Positions 53,073 to 60,333 of a stretch of 64,000 nucleotides of DNA are shown piece after piece. How positions within the stretch are numbered: position 1 is the stretch's first letter; each line of letters opens with the position of its first letter. Under the pieces are notes generated by a model. It was not told where the DNA came from, did no database searches, and saw only the letters and a program-made list of their open reading frames with translations. The DNA is from an uncultured Christensenella sp. GTDB lineage: Bacteria; Bacillota; Clostridia; Christensenellales; Borkfalkiaceae. The translations under genes were made by a program, and so were the position numbers. The DNA is taken from assembly GCA_910583855.1 (NCBI GenBank), contig CAJTYL010000003.1, positions 1 to 64,000 of the forward strand, given 5' to 3'.

Positions 53073-53100
53073 TTGCTTTTTTTACAAATAATTATATAAT
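53073..53100 (+). promoter_or_regulatory. Promoter of the nfn operon, giving a leaderless mRNA
   Basis: TTGCTT (53073-53078), 16-nt spacer, TATAAT (53095-53100). Seven bases separate it from ATG 53108 and there is no SD. Confidence 0.6.
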
Positions 53101-53107
53101 TTATCTT

Positions 53108-53362
53108 ATGAGTAATTTATGTTGTTTCGTTGCGGTGGAGTTCCCCGACGACCAAAACGTTAAAGGTTACAACTTTTGGTATTACTGCCCTATTGAAGGC
53201 GCGGAGGAGGGCGACAGAGTACTTGCGCCGCTTGGCAGACACGACCGCGTGCAAGAGGGGGTAATAAGGCTTGTTAGATACGCCGAAGAGGAAAACGCGC
53301 CATATCCAATGCATGGCATAAAGAGAATAAGAAGCTTAAAAAAGGCGGATAGCGATGTATAA
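53108..53362 (+). CDS. Small protein resembling the PriA N-terminal (3'BD) domain
   Basis: 84 residues from ATG 53108; a longer frame from an upstream ATG (53030) would lie upstream of the promoter and in a repeat. The sequence CFVAVEFPDD, YYCPIEGAEEGDRVLAPLG and VQEGVIRLV matches the layout of the PriA 3'-DNA-end-binding domain (small beta domain with G-x-RV-x-PxG), but nothing of the helicase follows. It overlaps nfnA by 8 bp, so it is the first gene of that operon. The role is unknown; an independent beta-barrel module or a domain-level fragment are possible readings. Confidence 0.7.
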   Translation: MSNLCCFVAVEFPDDQNVKGYNFWYYCPIEGAEEGDRVLAPLGRHDRVQEGVIRLVRYAEEENAPYPMHGIKRIRSLKKADSDV

Positions 53363-54194
53363 AATAGTAAATAAGCGCGTTTTAAACCCCACCGTTACTT
53401 CAATGGATATTTACGCGCCACTTGTCGCAAAGAAAGCGGAGGCGGGACAGTTTATAATTTTAAGAGTAAACAAGGACGGAGAAAGAATACCCTTAACCGT
53501 TGCAGGCTATGACAGAGCGGCGGGCACGGTAAAAATAATTTTTCAGATAGTCGGCGGAACGACTATGCTTTTAAACGCCAAACGAGAGGGCGATTATATC
53601 GAGGACTTCGTAGGGCCTTTGGGTTGCGCTACAAAAACAGACGGAATTAAAAAAGTATGCATAGTCGGCGGTGGCGTCGGCTGTGCGATTGCGTTGCCCG
53701 TTGCGCAGAAATTCCACAGACTTGGCTGTGAAGTTCATTCTATTATCGGTTTCCGCAACAAGGATTTGGTTATTTTGAAAGAAGAGTTCAAGGCTTGTTC
53801 CGATAAACTCACGGTAATGACGGACGACGGAAGCTACGGAAGGCAGGGCGTCGTTACAGCGCCTTTAAAAGATGCTATTGAAGCGGGCGAAAACTACGAT
53901 GAAGTTATCGCAATAGGACCGCTTATTATGATGAAATTCGTGGTCGCAACCACTAAACCGTACGGGTTGCCTACTACCGTTTCAATGAATCCGATAATGA
54001 TTGACGGAACGGGAATGTGCGGCGGGTGCCGCTTAACCGTAGGCGGCAAAACGAAGTTCGCCTGCGTTGACGGCCCGGACTTCGACGGCTTTGAAGTGGA
54101 TTTTGACGAGGCTATGGCGCGTTCAGGCGCATACGCAGAATTTGAAGCTAAGGCAAGAGAAAAGAATTGCAATCTCTTTAAGGGGGCAAAATAA
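53355..54194 (+). CDS. nfnA: NADH-dependent ferredoxin:NADP+ oxidoreductase, subunit A
   Basis: 279 residues. The FAD-binding domain (YKIVNKRVLNPTVTSMDI) is followed by an NAD-binding domain (VCIVGGGVGCAIALPVA) and a C-terminal [2Fe-2S] site, DGTGMCGGC...ACVDGPDFDG, with one Asp and three Cys as in NfnA of Thermotoga and Clostridium. With NfnB it performs flavin-based electron bifurcation, coupling NADPH oxidation to reduction of NAD+ and ferredoxin or the reverse. A related reading is the PyrK-like sulfide dehydrogenase subunit; the tandem NfnB gene supports Nfn. It ends directly against nfnB. Confidence 0.94.
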   Translation: MYKIVNKRVLNPTVTSMDIYAPLVAKKAEAGQFIILRVNKDGERIPLTVAGYDRAAGTVKIIFQIVGGTTMLLNAKREGDYIEDFVGPLGCATKTDGIKKVCIVGGGVGCAIALPVAQKFHRLGCEVHSIIGFRNKDLVILKEEFKACSDKLTVMTDDGSYGRQGVVTAPLKDAIEAGENYDEVIAIGPLIMMKFVVATTKPYGLPTTVSMNPIMIDGTGMCGGCRLTVGGKTKFACVDGPDFDGFEVDFDEAMARSGAYAEFEAKAREKNCNLFKGAK

Positions 54195-55607
54195 ATGGCT
54201 ATTCAACCCAAAAAGCACGAAATGCCGGTTCAGCCCGCCTTGGAGCGTGCGCGCAATTTTGAAGAGGTAGCTCTCGGGTATCCCGAAGAAATCGCCGTTG
54301 CCGAAGCACGGCGTTGCCTAAATTGCAAAAATAAACCATGCGTTGAAGGGTGCCCCGTGAACGTAGCGATACCCGATTTTATTTCAAAAGTCAAAGTCGG
54401 CGATTTTGAAGGGGCGTACGGTATAATTTCTGAAAGCTCTTCGCTGCCAGCGGTTTGCGGCAGGGTTTGCCCGCAGGAAACGCAGTGCGAAAGCAAGTGC
54501 ACGGTGGGTATTAAGTTTGAGCCGATAGGTATCGGCAGGCTTGAACGCTTCGTCGCCGACTGGCGCAACACGCATTTTAAAGGCGAGCCTGCTTTGCCCG
54601 AGCCCAACGGGCATAAGGTTGCGGTGGTGGGGGCTGGCCCTTCGGGCTTGACCTGCGCGGGCGATTTGGCAAAAAAGGGCTATAAAGTTACGGTTTTTGA
54701 AGCGTTGCATCTTGCGGGTGGCGTTTTGGTCTATGGAATACCGGAATTCAGACTTCCCAAGAATATAGTTGAAAAGGAAGTTGAAACGTTGAAAAAGTAC
54801 GGTGTGGACGTTGAAACCAATGTAGTTATAGGCAAGACCCTCACCGTTGAAGAACTGTTTTGGGACGGATATGAAGCTGTGTTTATCGGCTCGGGCGCGG
54901 GGTTGCCGCGTTTTATGGGCATTAAAGGCGAGGGGCTGAAAGGCGTATATTCTGCTAACGAATTTTTGACCCGCGCAAACCTTATGAAGGCGTACAAAGA
55001 CGACGCGCATACGCCTATTTTACGCGCTAAATCGGTTGCGGTGGTGGGCGGCGGAAACGTTGCAATGGACGCCGCAAGAACGGCTTTAAGACTTGGTGCG
55101 GACAGTGTGCGCATAATTTACCGCCGCTCTATGGAAGAATTGCCCGCCAGAAAGGAAGAAGTCGAACACGCCGAGGAAGAGGGCGTGATATTCGATATTT
55201 TAAGAAATCCCGTTGAAATTATAGGTTATCATAATCCTGACGACCGCCGCGACCCTAAGAACGGAACGGTTACGGGCGTAAAAGTCATAAAGTGCGAGCT
55301 TGGCGAACCCGACGAAAAGGGCAGGCGCAGACCTGTAGAAGTTGCAGGCAGTGAGTACGTTATCGCCGTGGACTGCATTATTATGGCGATAGGCACAAGT
55401 CCTAACCCGCTAATTAAAAATACCACGGACGGACTTGAAGTGAACAGGCACGGCGGAATTATTGTTGAAGAGTCCACGGGTAAAACATCGAAAGAGGGAG
55501 TATACGCGGGCGGTGACGCTGTCACGGGAGCAGCGACTGTTATCCTTGCAATGGGCGCGGGTAAAACTGCGGCAAAGGCAATCGATACATATCTTTCGGC
55601 AAAATAA
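54195..55607 (+). CDS. nfnB: NADH-dependent ferredoxin:NADP+ oxidoreductase, subunit B
   Basis: 470 residues, ATG immediately after the nfnA stop. The N-terminal ferredoxin-like part carries two [4Fe-4S] sites (CLNCKNKPCVEGCPV and CGRVCPQETQCESKC). Two Rossmann domains follow: VAVVGAGPSGLTCAGDLA for FAD and VAVVGGGNVAMDAARTAL for NADPH. The C-terminus GDAVTGAATVILAMGAGK closes the FAD site. The start RARNFEEVALGYPEE is typical of NfnB/GltD-like proteins. No glutamate synthase large subunit is adjacent, so NfnB is favoured over GltD. Confidence 0.95.
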   Translation: MAIQPKKHEMPVQPALERARNFEEVALGYPEEIAVAEARRCLNCKNKPCVEGCPVNVAIPDFISKVKVGDFEGAYGIISESSSLPAVCGRVCPQETQCESKCTVGIKFEPIGIGRLERFVADWRNTHFKGEPALPEPNGHKVAVVGAGPSGLTCAGDLAKKGYKVTVFEALHLAGGVLVYGIPEFRLPKNIVEKEVETLKKYGVDVETNVVIGKTLTVEELFWDGYEAVFIGSGAGLPRFMGIKGEGLKGVYSANEFLTRANLMKAYKDDAHTPILRAKSVAVVGGGNVAMDAARTALRLGADSVRIIYRRSMEELPARKEEVEHAEEEGVIFDILRNPVEIIGYHNPDDRRDPKNGTVTGVKVIKCELGEPDEKGRRRPVEVAGSEYVIAVDCIIMAIGTSPNPLIKNTTDGLEVNRHGGIIVEESTGKTSKEGVYAGGDAVTGAATVILAMGAGKTAAKAIDTYLSAK

Positions 55608-55620
55608 AAATAATAATGGT

Positions 55621-56028
55621 ATGGTAATGGAAATTTTTGAAGTATTTGACGAAGCTGAAATTATAAACGTATACGACGTCGGCATAAAAACAGCGTATTC
55701 TGCAGGAGAAGGAAAGTATAATGAAATTCTTGCAAGCTGGAATAAAATGATTGACGGCGCGCACGATATGCCTGCTTACGGAGTAAGCCTCGATAACCTT
55801 ACGAGGAACGAGTTGAAGAGCGGACTTTGGGTTGAGTTCGAATTTGGAAGAGCGTTGGAGTGCAATGGAATGCCATTTGAAAAGCTGCTAATACAGGTTG
55901 ACAAAGAGTTTCAGGGCTTCAATTTAATTCGTTACAATACCTGTTACGGATATGATGGTAGATGTTTCTATTTTGACTTAAACGGCAAAAATATGGGCAA
56001 TTTCCATGACTTATTGTTAAATTTATAG
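55621..56028 (+). CDS. Hypothetical protein
   Basis: 135 residues if started at ATG 55621 (ATG 55627 is equally possible). A start further upstream would run through the end of nfnB and is unlikely. No SD is visible. The sequence is acidic and aromatic-rich (VWVEFEFGRALECN-like block, RYNTCYGYDGRCFYFDL) with alternating strands and helices, reminiscent of small immunity-type or phage-like alpha/beta proteins, but I do not recognise a family. It sits 14 bp after nfnB and ends before a bidirectional terminator. Confidence 0.65.
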   Translation: MVMEIFEVFDEAEIINVYDVGIKTAYSAGEGKYNEILASWNKMIDGAHDMPAYGVSLDNLTRNELKSGLWVEFEFGRALECNGMPFEKLLIQVDKEFQGFNLIRYNTCYGYDGRCFYFDLNGKNMGNFHDLLLNL

Positions 56029-56083
56029 TGTTTAAATAGTACTCTGTCACACATAATTACTACCAAACATATAAAACAGCGCG

Positions 56084-56117
56084 AAAAAAGCGGGTCTTAT
56101 CGACCCGCTTAGATTTT
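56084..56117. terminator. Bidirectional terminator
   Basis: AAGCGGGTC and GACCCGCTT form a 9-bp stem over TTATC. It has an A-run on the left and AGATTTTT on the right, between convergent genes. Confidence 0.88.
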
Positions 56118-56122
56118 TGATT

Positions 56123-56374
56123 TTATTTTACGGATTTTTTGTAAGCCGCGATTGCTTTTGAAAGTTGATCCGGACAGGAAGTGCCGTTTCTGCAAAGTAC
56201 GCCGGATAAAAGATTTTCGATTTCGTCTATGTTTTTACCCTCGCATAGACGGGCAACGCCTTGCAGATTGCCGTTACAGCCGCCTATAAATTTCAGATTA
56301 TGCAAGTTATTTTCCTCATCAACGTCGAATATAATTTGGCGCGAGCAAGTGCCGCTTGTTGAGTAAGTAAACAT
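56123..56374 (-). CDS. TSCPD domain protein (TIGR03905-like)
   Basis: 83 residues. The domain motif is visible as GTSCPDQLSKAI, with additional Cys in GTCSRQI and GGCNGNLQGVARL, the full TIGR03905 pattern. TSCPD domains also occur at the C-terminus of B12-dependent ribonucleotide reductases, but stand-alone members have no assigned function. It follows the DUF4364 gene by 9 bp with an AGGAGG before the ATG, so the two form an operon. Confidence 0.9.
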   Translation of the reverse strand: MFTYSTSGTCSRQIIFDVDEENNLHNLKFIGGCNGNLQGVARLCEGKNIDEIENLLSGVLCRNGTSCPDQLSKAIAAYKKSVK

Positions 56375-56383
56375 TTTTACCTC

Positions 56384-56908
56384 CTAATCGCAAAGGTTTT
56401 CATAAATTACGGAGTAGACGTCCGCCGCTTTTTCTTCCCACTTTTTATATATGGCTTTTGCGGTCTTTTTATCAGGCACTACGAATTTTAGCTCTAAAAG
56501 GGGCTGAACGGGTGCAAGTATCTTCAATGATACCGTAAAAGTGCCGTCAACGTTTTGGTAATAATCCGAACGGCATTCCTGCCTGTTGCGGTATCTTGCG
56601 CTGTTCTTCTTTACGAATTGTGAAATTTCTTCCCTTACGCTTTTGGGTATATTTATGTAGAAGTTTGCAAGCGATTCTCTTCCGTCGGGGGTTATGGTGT
56701 AAAGAATATCGTCGTCTTCGTTTACGACGCAAATAAAATTGTCGTCTTTAAGCTTGTGAATTATATTGACACAGTCCATGTACCCCATCCAACTGTTTGA
56801 GGTGGAGCACATGTCCACGATAGTCCGCTCGGATAGTGCGCTTTCCATTTTATCGAAAACGAAAAGAATTATTAACTTGTTTGTGGAAGTTTCGCCTATG
56901 TTCAACAT
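56384..56908 (-). CDS. DUF4364 family protein
   Basis: 174 residues. The start (TSTNKLIILFVFDKM) and the central DCVNIIHKLKDDNFICVV...YTITPDGRESL segment form a winged-helix-like domain. The C-terminal alpha/beta part (FTVSLKILAPVQPLLELKFVVPD) completes the DUF4364 pattern common in Clostridia. A DNA-binding regulatory role is likely but untested. It is the first gene of a two-gene operon with the TSCPD gene. The SD is weak. Confidence 0.88.
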   Translation of the reverse strand: MLNIGETSTNKLIILFVFDKMESALSERTIVDMCSTSNSWMGYMDCVNIIHKLKDDNFICVVNEDDDILYTITPDGRESLANFYINIPKSVREEISQFVKKNSARYRNRQECRSDYYQNVDGTFTVSLKILAPVQPLLELKFVVPDKKTAKAIYKKWEEKAADVYSVIYENLCD

Positions 56909-56941
56909 AATAAATCAATTAATCTTAAAAAGTGCTTTTTA

Positions 56942-56970
56942 ATTATACATAATAAATAAAATAAAATCAA
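56942..56970 (-). promoter_or_regulatory. Promoter of the DUF4364-TSCPD operon
   Basis: On the minus strand TTGATT (56965-56970), 17-nt spacer, TATAAT (56942-56947), about 27 nt of leader. Confidence 0.7.
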
Positions 56971-57010
56971 GATTATTTGTTTAAAAATAATACAATTTTA
57001 CAATAAACTG

Positions 57011-57019
57011 TGATATAAT
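57011..57019 (+). promoter_or_regulatory. Extended -10 promoter of the hypothetical-Nudix operon
   Basis: TGA-TATAAT (57011-57019) with a weak -35 (TACAAT, 56991-56996, 17-nt spacer). The leader of about 43 nt ends with GAGAGG. Confidence 0.55.
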
Positions 57020-57068
57020 AAAAAAAACGCTTTACGCATAGTTTAAAAAATTTACGAGAGGCGAATAA

Positions 57069-57800
57069 ATGTCAGATACGAAAGAGCAAGTTTTATCCTT
57101 TTTGGATAAGTGCGAAGAGCTGAAAAGTTGCAAATTTATTATGGCAACAACGAAAATCAAGGATTTATTGAAATGCATCGTCAACTGTCCCGATTTGTAC
57201 AGACTTTTTGAAACCGTGACAAGCGGATTTAATTATCTTGAGGCTAAGAGTCGGTGTCTCGTTACCGTTAACGACGGCATTTTCGTAAGAAATTACGTAG
57301 TTCTTCCTCAAACAGTGGGTCAAAGACTTGCGTTTATTTTTTGCCTTTTGGTTGAATTTGATAAGGATAATATCAATTTAAACGACTTTTTGAGGCAATA
57401 TTTCCCCGAAGACGGCAGCTATTTTGCGAGTTATCAGGCGTTTTGCAATACGATAATTAAAGGATTGCAGGACTGTATTTCTCAGGTTTTCAGGGAAGAA
57501 ATAACTTTAATAGAACAAGATAAGGCAAAATCTTCCGCAAAAGGCGAAATTTCTTCCTCGTTAAGCGTATCTCTTTCACAGGAAGTTGATTTTATATCTA
57601 AATGTTTAATTTCCGAAGAGGAGAAAGAAAACGGACTAAAAATTCTTGCCGCTCTTACGAAAAACCTGAAAGCGGGAAACGTTGAGAATATCGACGCTTT
57701 GCTTTGCGGGTACAGTTATTTCGTTTTAAATAATAAATGCGTTTCCGACGGCATAGCGGAACTTATCGAACTAATCGAGGCATACGAAAAAACTTTATGA
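57069..57800 (+). CDS. Conserved-looking hypothetical cytoplasmic protein
   Basis: 243 residues, GAGAGG upstream. It is mostly helical and soluble with several Cys (CEELKSCKF, KCIVNCPDLY). The central segment VLPQTVGQRLAFIFCLLVEFD is the most family-like part, and the protein ends in an acidic helix. No signal peptide or known domain was recognised. Its stop overlaps the Nudix gene start (ATGA), so the two products are probably made together. Confidence 0.75.
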   Translation: MSDTKEQVLSFLDKCEELKSCKFIMATTKIKDLLKCIVNCPDLYRLFETVTSGFNYLEAKSRCLVTVNDGIFVRNYVVLPQTVGQRLAFIFCLLVEFDKDNINLNDFLRQYFPEDGSYFASYQAFCNTIIKGLQDCISQVFREEITLIEQDKAKSSAKGEISSSLSVSLSQEVDFISKCLISEEEKENGLKILAALTKNLKAGNVENIDALLCGYSYFVLNNKCVSDGIAELIELIEAYEKTL

Positions 57801-58330
57801 CTTTTTTTGAAAAGAAATTGCAGAGTGAAACCGTATACGACGGTAAAATTTTAAAGCTTCAGGTCGATACGGTTGAATTGCCGGACGGGAACAAGTCCGT
57901 AAGGGAATGCGTACGGCATTCTGGTGGAGTGGCAATTTTATGCGTGGATAGCGATAAGATTCTGCTCGTCAGGCAATTCCGTTATTTATACGGTAAGGAG
58001 CTTTATGAAATTCCTGCCGGCAAGCTTGAAGAAGGAGAGTTACCCGAGGTTGCCGCCGTGCGCGAACTTAAAGAAGAAACGGGGATTTCCGCTGAGCTTG
58101 TACCTTATTTAAAGTTATATCCTTCACCGGGGTATACGGACGAAGTAATTCATATTTATCTTGCAAAAAGTTTTCAAAAAACAGGAAAACAAAATCTTGA
58201 CGACGGGGAATTTTTATCCGTATGCTTTAAGCATTTAACCGATGTCTTAGTAATGATTGAAAACGGTGAAATTTGCGATGGTAAAACTATAGCCGCAATT
58301 TATAAGTATGTCTCTGAAAACTGGCGGTAG
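57797..58330 (+). CDS. Nudix hydrolase, ADP-ribose pyrophosphatase type
   Basis: 177 residues from ATG 57797, the ATGA overlap with the previous gene; earlier in-frame starts lie within that gene. The Nudix box is complete (GKLEEGELPEVAAVRELKEETG). FRYLYGKELYEIPAGKLE before it and the YPSPGYTDEVIHIYLA segment after it are typical of ADP-ribose pyrophosphatases (NudF/YqkG). It hydrolyses ADP-ribose to AMP and ribose-5-phosphate, or a related nucleoside diphosphate. Confidence 0.93.
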   Translation: MTFFEKKLQSETVYDGKILKLQVDTVELPDGNKSVRECVRHSGGVAILCVDSDKILLVRQFRYLYGKELYEIPAGKLEEGELPEVAAVRELKEETGISAELVPYLKLYPSPGYTDEVIHIYLAKSFQKTGKQNLDDGEFLSVCFKHLTDVLVMIENGEICDGKTIAAIYKYVSENWR

Positions 58331-58380
58331 CTTTAATTAAACGGGTGGCTTGCGCAATTTGGAATGAATTGATAAAAAAT

Positions 58381-58410
58381 AAAAGGGTTTGCCGAAAGGC
58401 AAACCCTTTT
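58381..58410. terminator. Bidirectional terminator
   Basis: A perfect 13-bp stem (AAAAGGGTTTGCC / GGCAAACCCTTTT) is closed by a GAAA tetraloop between convergent genes. Confidence 0.93.
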
Positions 58411-58415
58411 AAAAC

Positions 58416-58637
58416 TTAGTTACAACCGCATCCGCAGCCGCAATTGTTGCCGCCGCCGCAGAGCAGGCTGGACAGCGTACCGTTCTTCCACATACTGTAT
58501 ATAAGAGCAATGAGTATGGGGGTGCAGCTACCTGAAAGAACGCCTTCAAGACCGTTACCGCTGCAGCTTGCCGCAAGCAATAAAAGTATCAAAATCCAAA
58601 GGCAGCTATTGTTACCGCAGTTAGAGAATAAGTTCAT
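58416..58637 (-). CDS. Cys/Gly-rich small membrane protein
   Basis: 73 residues behind a strong AAGGAGGT. The N-terminus CGNNSCLWILILLLLAA and a second hydrophobic segment (CTPILIALIYSMW) are followed by GGGNNCGCGCGCN at the C-terminus. The Cys-rich ends around short helices resemble small YjcZ-like sporulation proteins of Bacillota. Repeated CG pairs could bind metal or cross-link in a coat. With spo0A in the window, a spore-associated role is possible but is inference. Confidence 0.75.
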   Translation of the reverse strand: MNLFSNCGNNSCLWILILLLLAASCSGNGLEGVLSGSCTPILIALIYSMWKNGTLSSLLCGGGNNCGCGCGCN

Positions 58638-58656
58638 AAGTACCTCCTTAACTTTC

Positions 58657-58724
58657 CTGCGTGGCGGTATGTAAAGTTTATTTTTAATCCACGCAGTCCT
58701 TGCAGTAAAGGTTTCAAGCCTTTA
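58657..58724 (-). promoter_or_regulatory. Structured leader of the Cys-rich gene
   Basis: Two stem-loops precede the gene: CTGCGTGG (58657-58664) / CCACGCAG (58689-58696), whose 3' arm (minus strand) ends about ten bases from the SD, and TAAAGG / CCTTTA (58706-58724). They could control translation or mRNA stability. No known riboswitch motif was recognised. Confidence 0.4.
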
Positions 58725-58788
58725 ACAAGTTTCGTATATTAAATAATATTTAAATTTTCTTAAAAGTGTTACTGCCCTTTTCATTTGC

Positions 58789-58817
58789 TTGAAAAATAAA
58801 ATCGGACGTGGTAAAAT
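58789..58817 (+). promoter_or_regulatory. Promoter of the PanT-like/coaX/hom operon
   Basis: TTGAAA (58789-58794), 17-nt spacer, TAAAAT (58812-58817). This leaves a leader of about 110 nt before ATG 58934, long enough for a regulatory structure, though none was recognised. Confidence 0.6.
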
Positions 58818-58933
58818 TAATATAAATCAAGGTACTTACAGCCGCTATAATTTACTTAAATTAAACGGACTGTTTATGAGTATAATATTTTTAACTGCCG
58901 ATATTCTTATACGGAAATCGGACGGAGGTTTTT

Positions 58934-59572
58934 ATGAAGAAGGACAAAGCGCATTTTATTGCTTTTGTCGGCGTAATGTTTGCGCTCATTTTCGTGCTGT
59001 TTATGCTGGAAGGCGCAGTCCTATCAGGGCTTGGTATGACGGCTTGTATTTTATCACTTCCCGTCTCCATTGCATTGAGTATTTACGACGATTGGAAGAA
59101 GAGTTTTATCGGTGGAACGCTTTTAGGACTTGCAAGCTGTTTATTTTGCCTGATTTTTGCTTCTTTATTTATAGTTTACGCCAATCCTCTTATCAGCGTT
59201 TTGCCGAGATGTTTTATAGGTATAACGTCGTATTGGACGTACTTCGGACTATCTAAGCTTTTCAGAAAGGCAAAAATCGCATTCGTGCGTGAAAGTATTC
59301 CCGCTGCAATAGCGGGTGTAGTAGGCTCGATAACGAACACGGTTTTATATCTTCTTGCGGTAAATATTTGGAGTGGGGATTTTATGGGCTCGTTTACGGC
59401 AATAATGAACGTTGCGGTATCCGTTTATTTCCCGATTGAACTAGTTGCCTGTCTCGTATTGGTGCCTGCGTACGTAGCCGTCCTTAAGAAAGTAAACCAC
59501 ACGTTGATTAATAAAACTAAACCTATTGTTGAAAATGCGGAGAGCGTTTCGGAAAATGATAATTTGTCTTGA
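58934..59572 (+). CDS. ECF transporter S component, probably for pantothenate (PanT-like)
   Basis: 212 residues behind CGGAGG, with about six membrane helices. The segment NPLISVLPRCFIGITSYW is the conserved NPL-SVLPR motif of pantothenate-type S components, and AGVVGSITNTVLYLLAV matches the following helices. The EcfAA'T module must be encoded elsewhere. It overlaps the gene for pantothenate kinase (coaX) by 17 bp, so uptake and phosphorylation of the same vitamin are coupled. This context is the main support for the substrate. Confidence 0.85.
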   Translation: MKKDKAHFIAFVGVMFALIFVLFMLEGAVLSGLGMTACILSLPVSIALSIYDDWKKSFIGGTLLGLASCLFCLIFASLFIVYANPLISVLPRCFIGITSYWTYFGLSKLFRKAKIAFVRESIPAAIAGVVGSITNTVLYLLAVNIWSGDFMGSFTAIMNVAVSVYFPIELVACLVLVPAYVAVLKKVNHTLINKTKPIVENAESVSENDNLS

Positions 59573-60332
59573 CGTTGGAAATACCAACATAAAATTTGCC
59601 GTTTACGATGGGGATACGCTGAAATTAAGTTTCCGCGTCGCAACGGAGCATAAAAAGACTTCCGACGAGTACGGCGGTCAGCTTTTGAGCATTCTTTCAA
59701 ATAACGGTATCAAACCCGAAGATATTTCCGGCGGTATAATTTCGTCGGTAGTTCCTCAACTTGACTATACTTTGGGCCGGGCGTGCACGACGTATCTTAA
59801 AATTAAGCCGAAGATGCTTGCTCCGGGGCTCAAAACGGGGCTGAACCTGAAAGTAGATAACGCAAAGGAAGTCGGCGCGGACAGAGTAGTAAACAACGTT
59901 GCGGCGGTAAAAAAATACGGTTATCCGTTAATCGTTATTGATTTTGGTACGGCAACGACTTTTAATGCCATAAATGAAAAGGGCGACTTCATCGGCGGGG
60001 TAATAGCTCCGGGAATAAAAGGTTCTTTGGATAGCTTGGTTAACGGTACGGCAAAGCTTCCTAGGGTGGAGATAGAACGTCCTTCTACCGTAATAGGTAA
60101 AAACACCGTAACGAATATGCAATCGGGTATATTTTACGGATTTGCGGGACTGGTTGAGTTTTTAGTAAGGAAAATTAAGCGTGAAATGAAATGTGAAAAT
60201 GTTACCGTGGTTGCAACGGGCGGGTTTTCAGAGATAATAGCAAAAGAAATAAAGTGCATTGACAAGGTAGATAAGCTGTTGACGCTTGACGGCTTGAAGT
60301 ATCTTTATCGGCTTAACCGTGCGGAGGAGTAA
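59556..60332 (+). CDS. coaX: Type III pantothenate kinase
   Basis: 258 residues from ATG 59556, which places the phosphate-binding DVGNTNIKFAVYDG motif at residue 5. Further CoaX motifs are GADRVVNNVAA with the catalytic Asp, IDFGTATTFNAI, GGVIAPGI and TVTNMQSGIFYG. It phosphorylates pantothenate, the committed step of CoA synthesis; type III enzymes are not feedback-inhibited by CoA. It is translationally overlapped with the upstream S component, and homoserine dehydrogenase follows 1 bp after its stop. Confidence 0.95.
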   Translation: MIICLDVGNTNIKFAVYDGDTLKLSFRVATEHKKTSDEYGGQLLSILSNNGIKPEDISGGIISSVVPQLDYTLGRACTTYLKIKPKMLAPGLKTGLNLKVDNAKEVGADRVVNNVAAVKKYGYPLIVIDFGTATTFNAINEKGDFIGGVIAPGIKGSLDSLVNGTAKLPRVEIERPSTVIGKNTVTNMQSGIFYGFAGLVEFLVRKIKREMKCENVTVVATGGFSEIIAKEIKCIDKVDKLLTLDGLKYLYRLNRAEE

Positions 60333-60333
60333 A

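Noticed and set aside
54195..55607. Annotation as glutamate synthase small subunit (GltD)
   Set aside because: No large subunit is adjacent, and the NfnA partner with its Asp/Cys [2Fe-2S] motif is directly coupled.
58824..58933. Leader of the PanT-like operon as a riboswitch
   Set aside because: Length is suitable, but no known riboswitch core or terminator/antiterminator pair could be recognised by eye.
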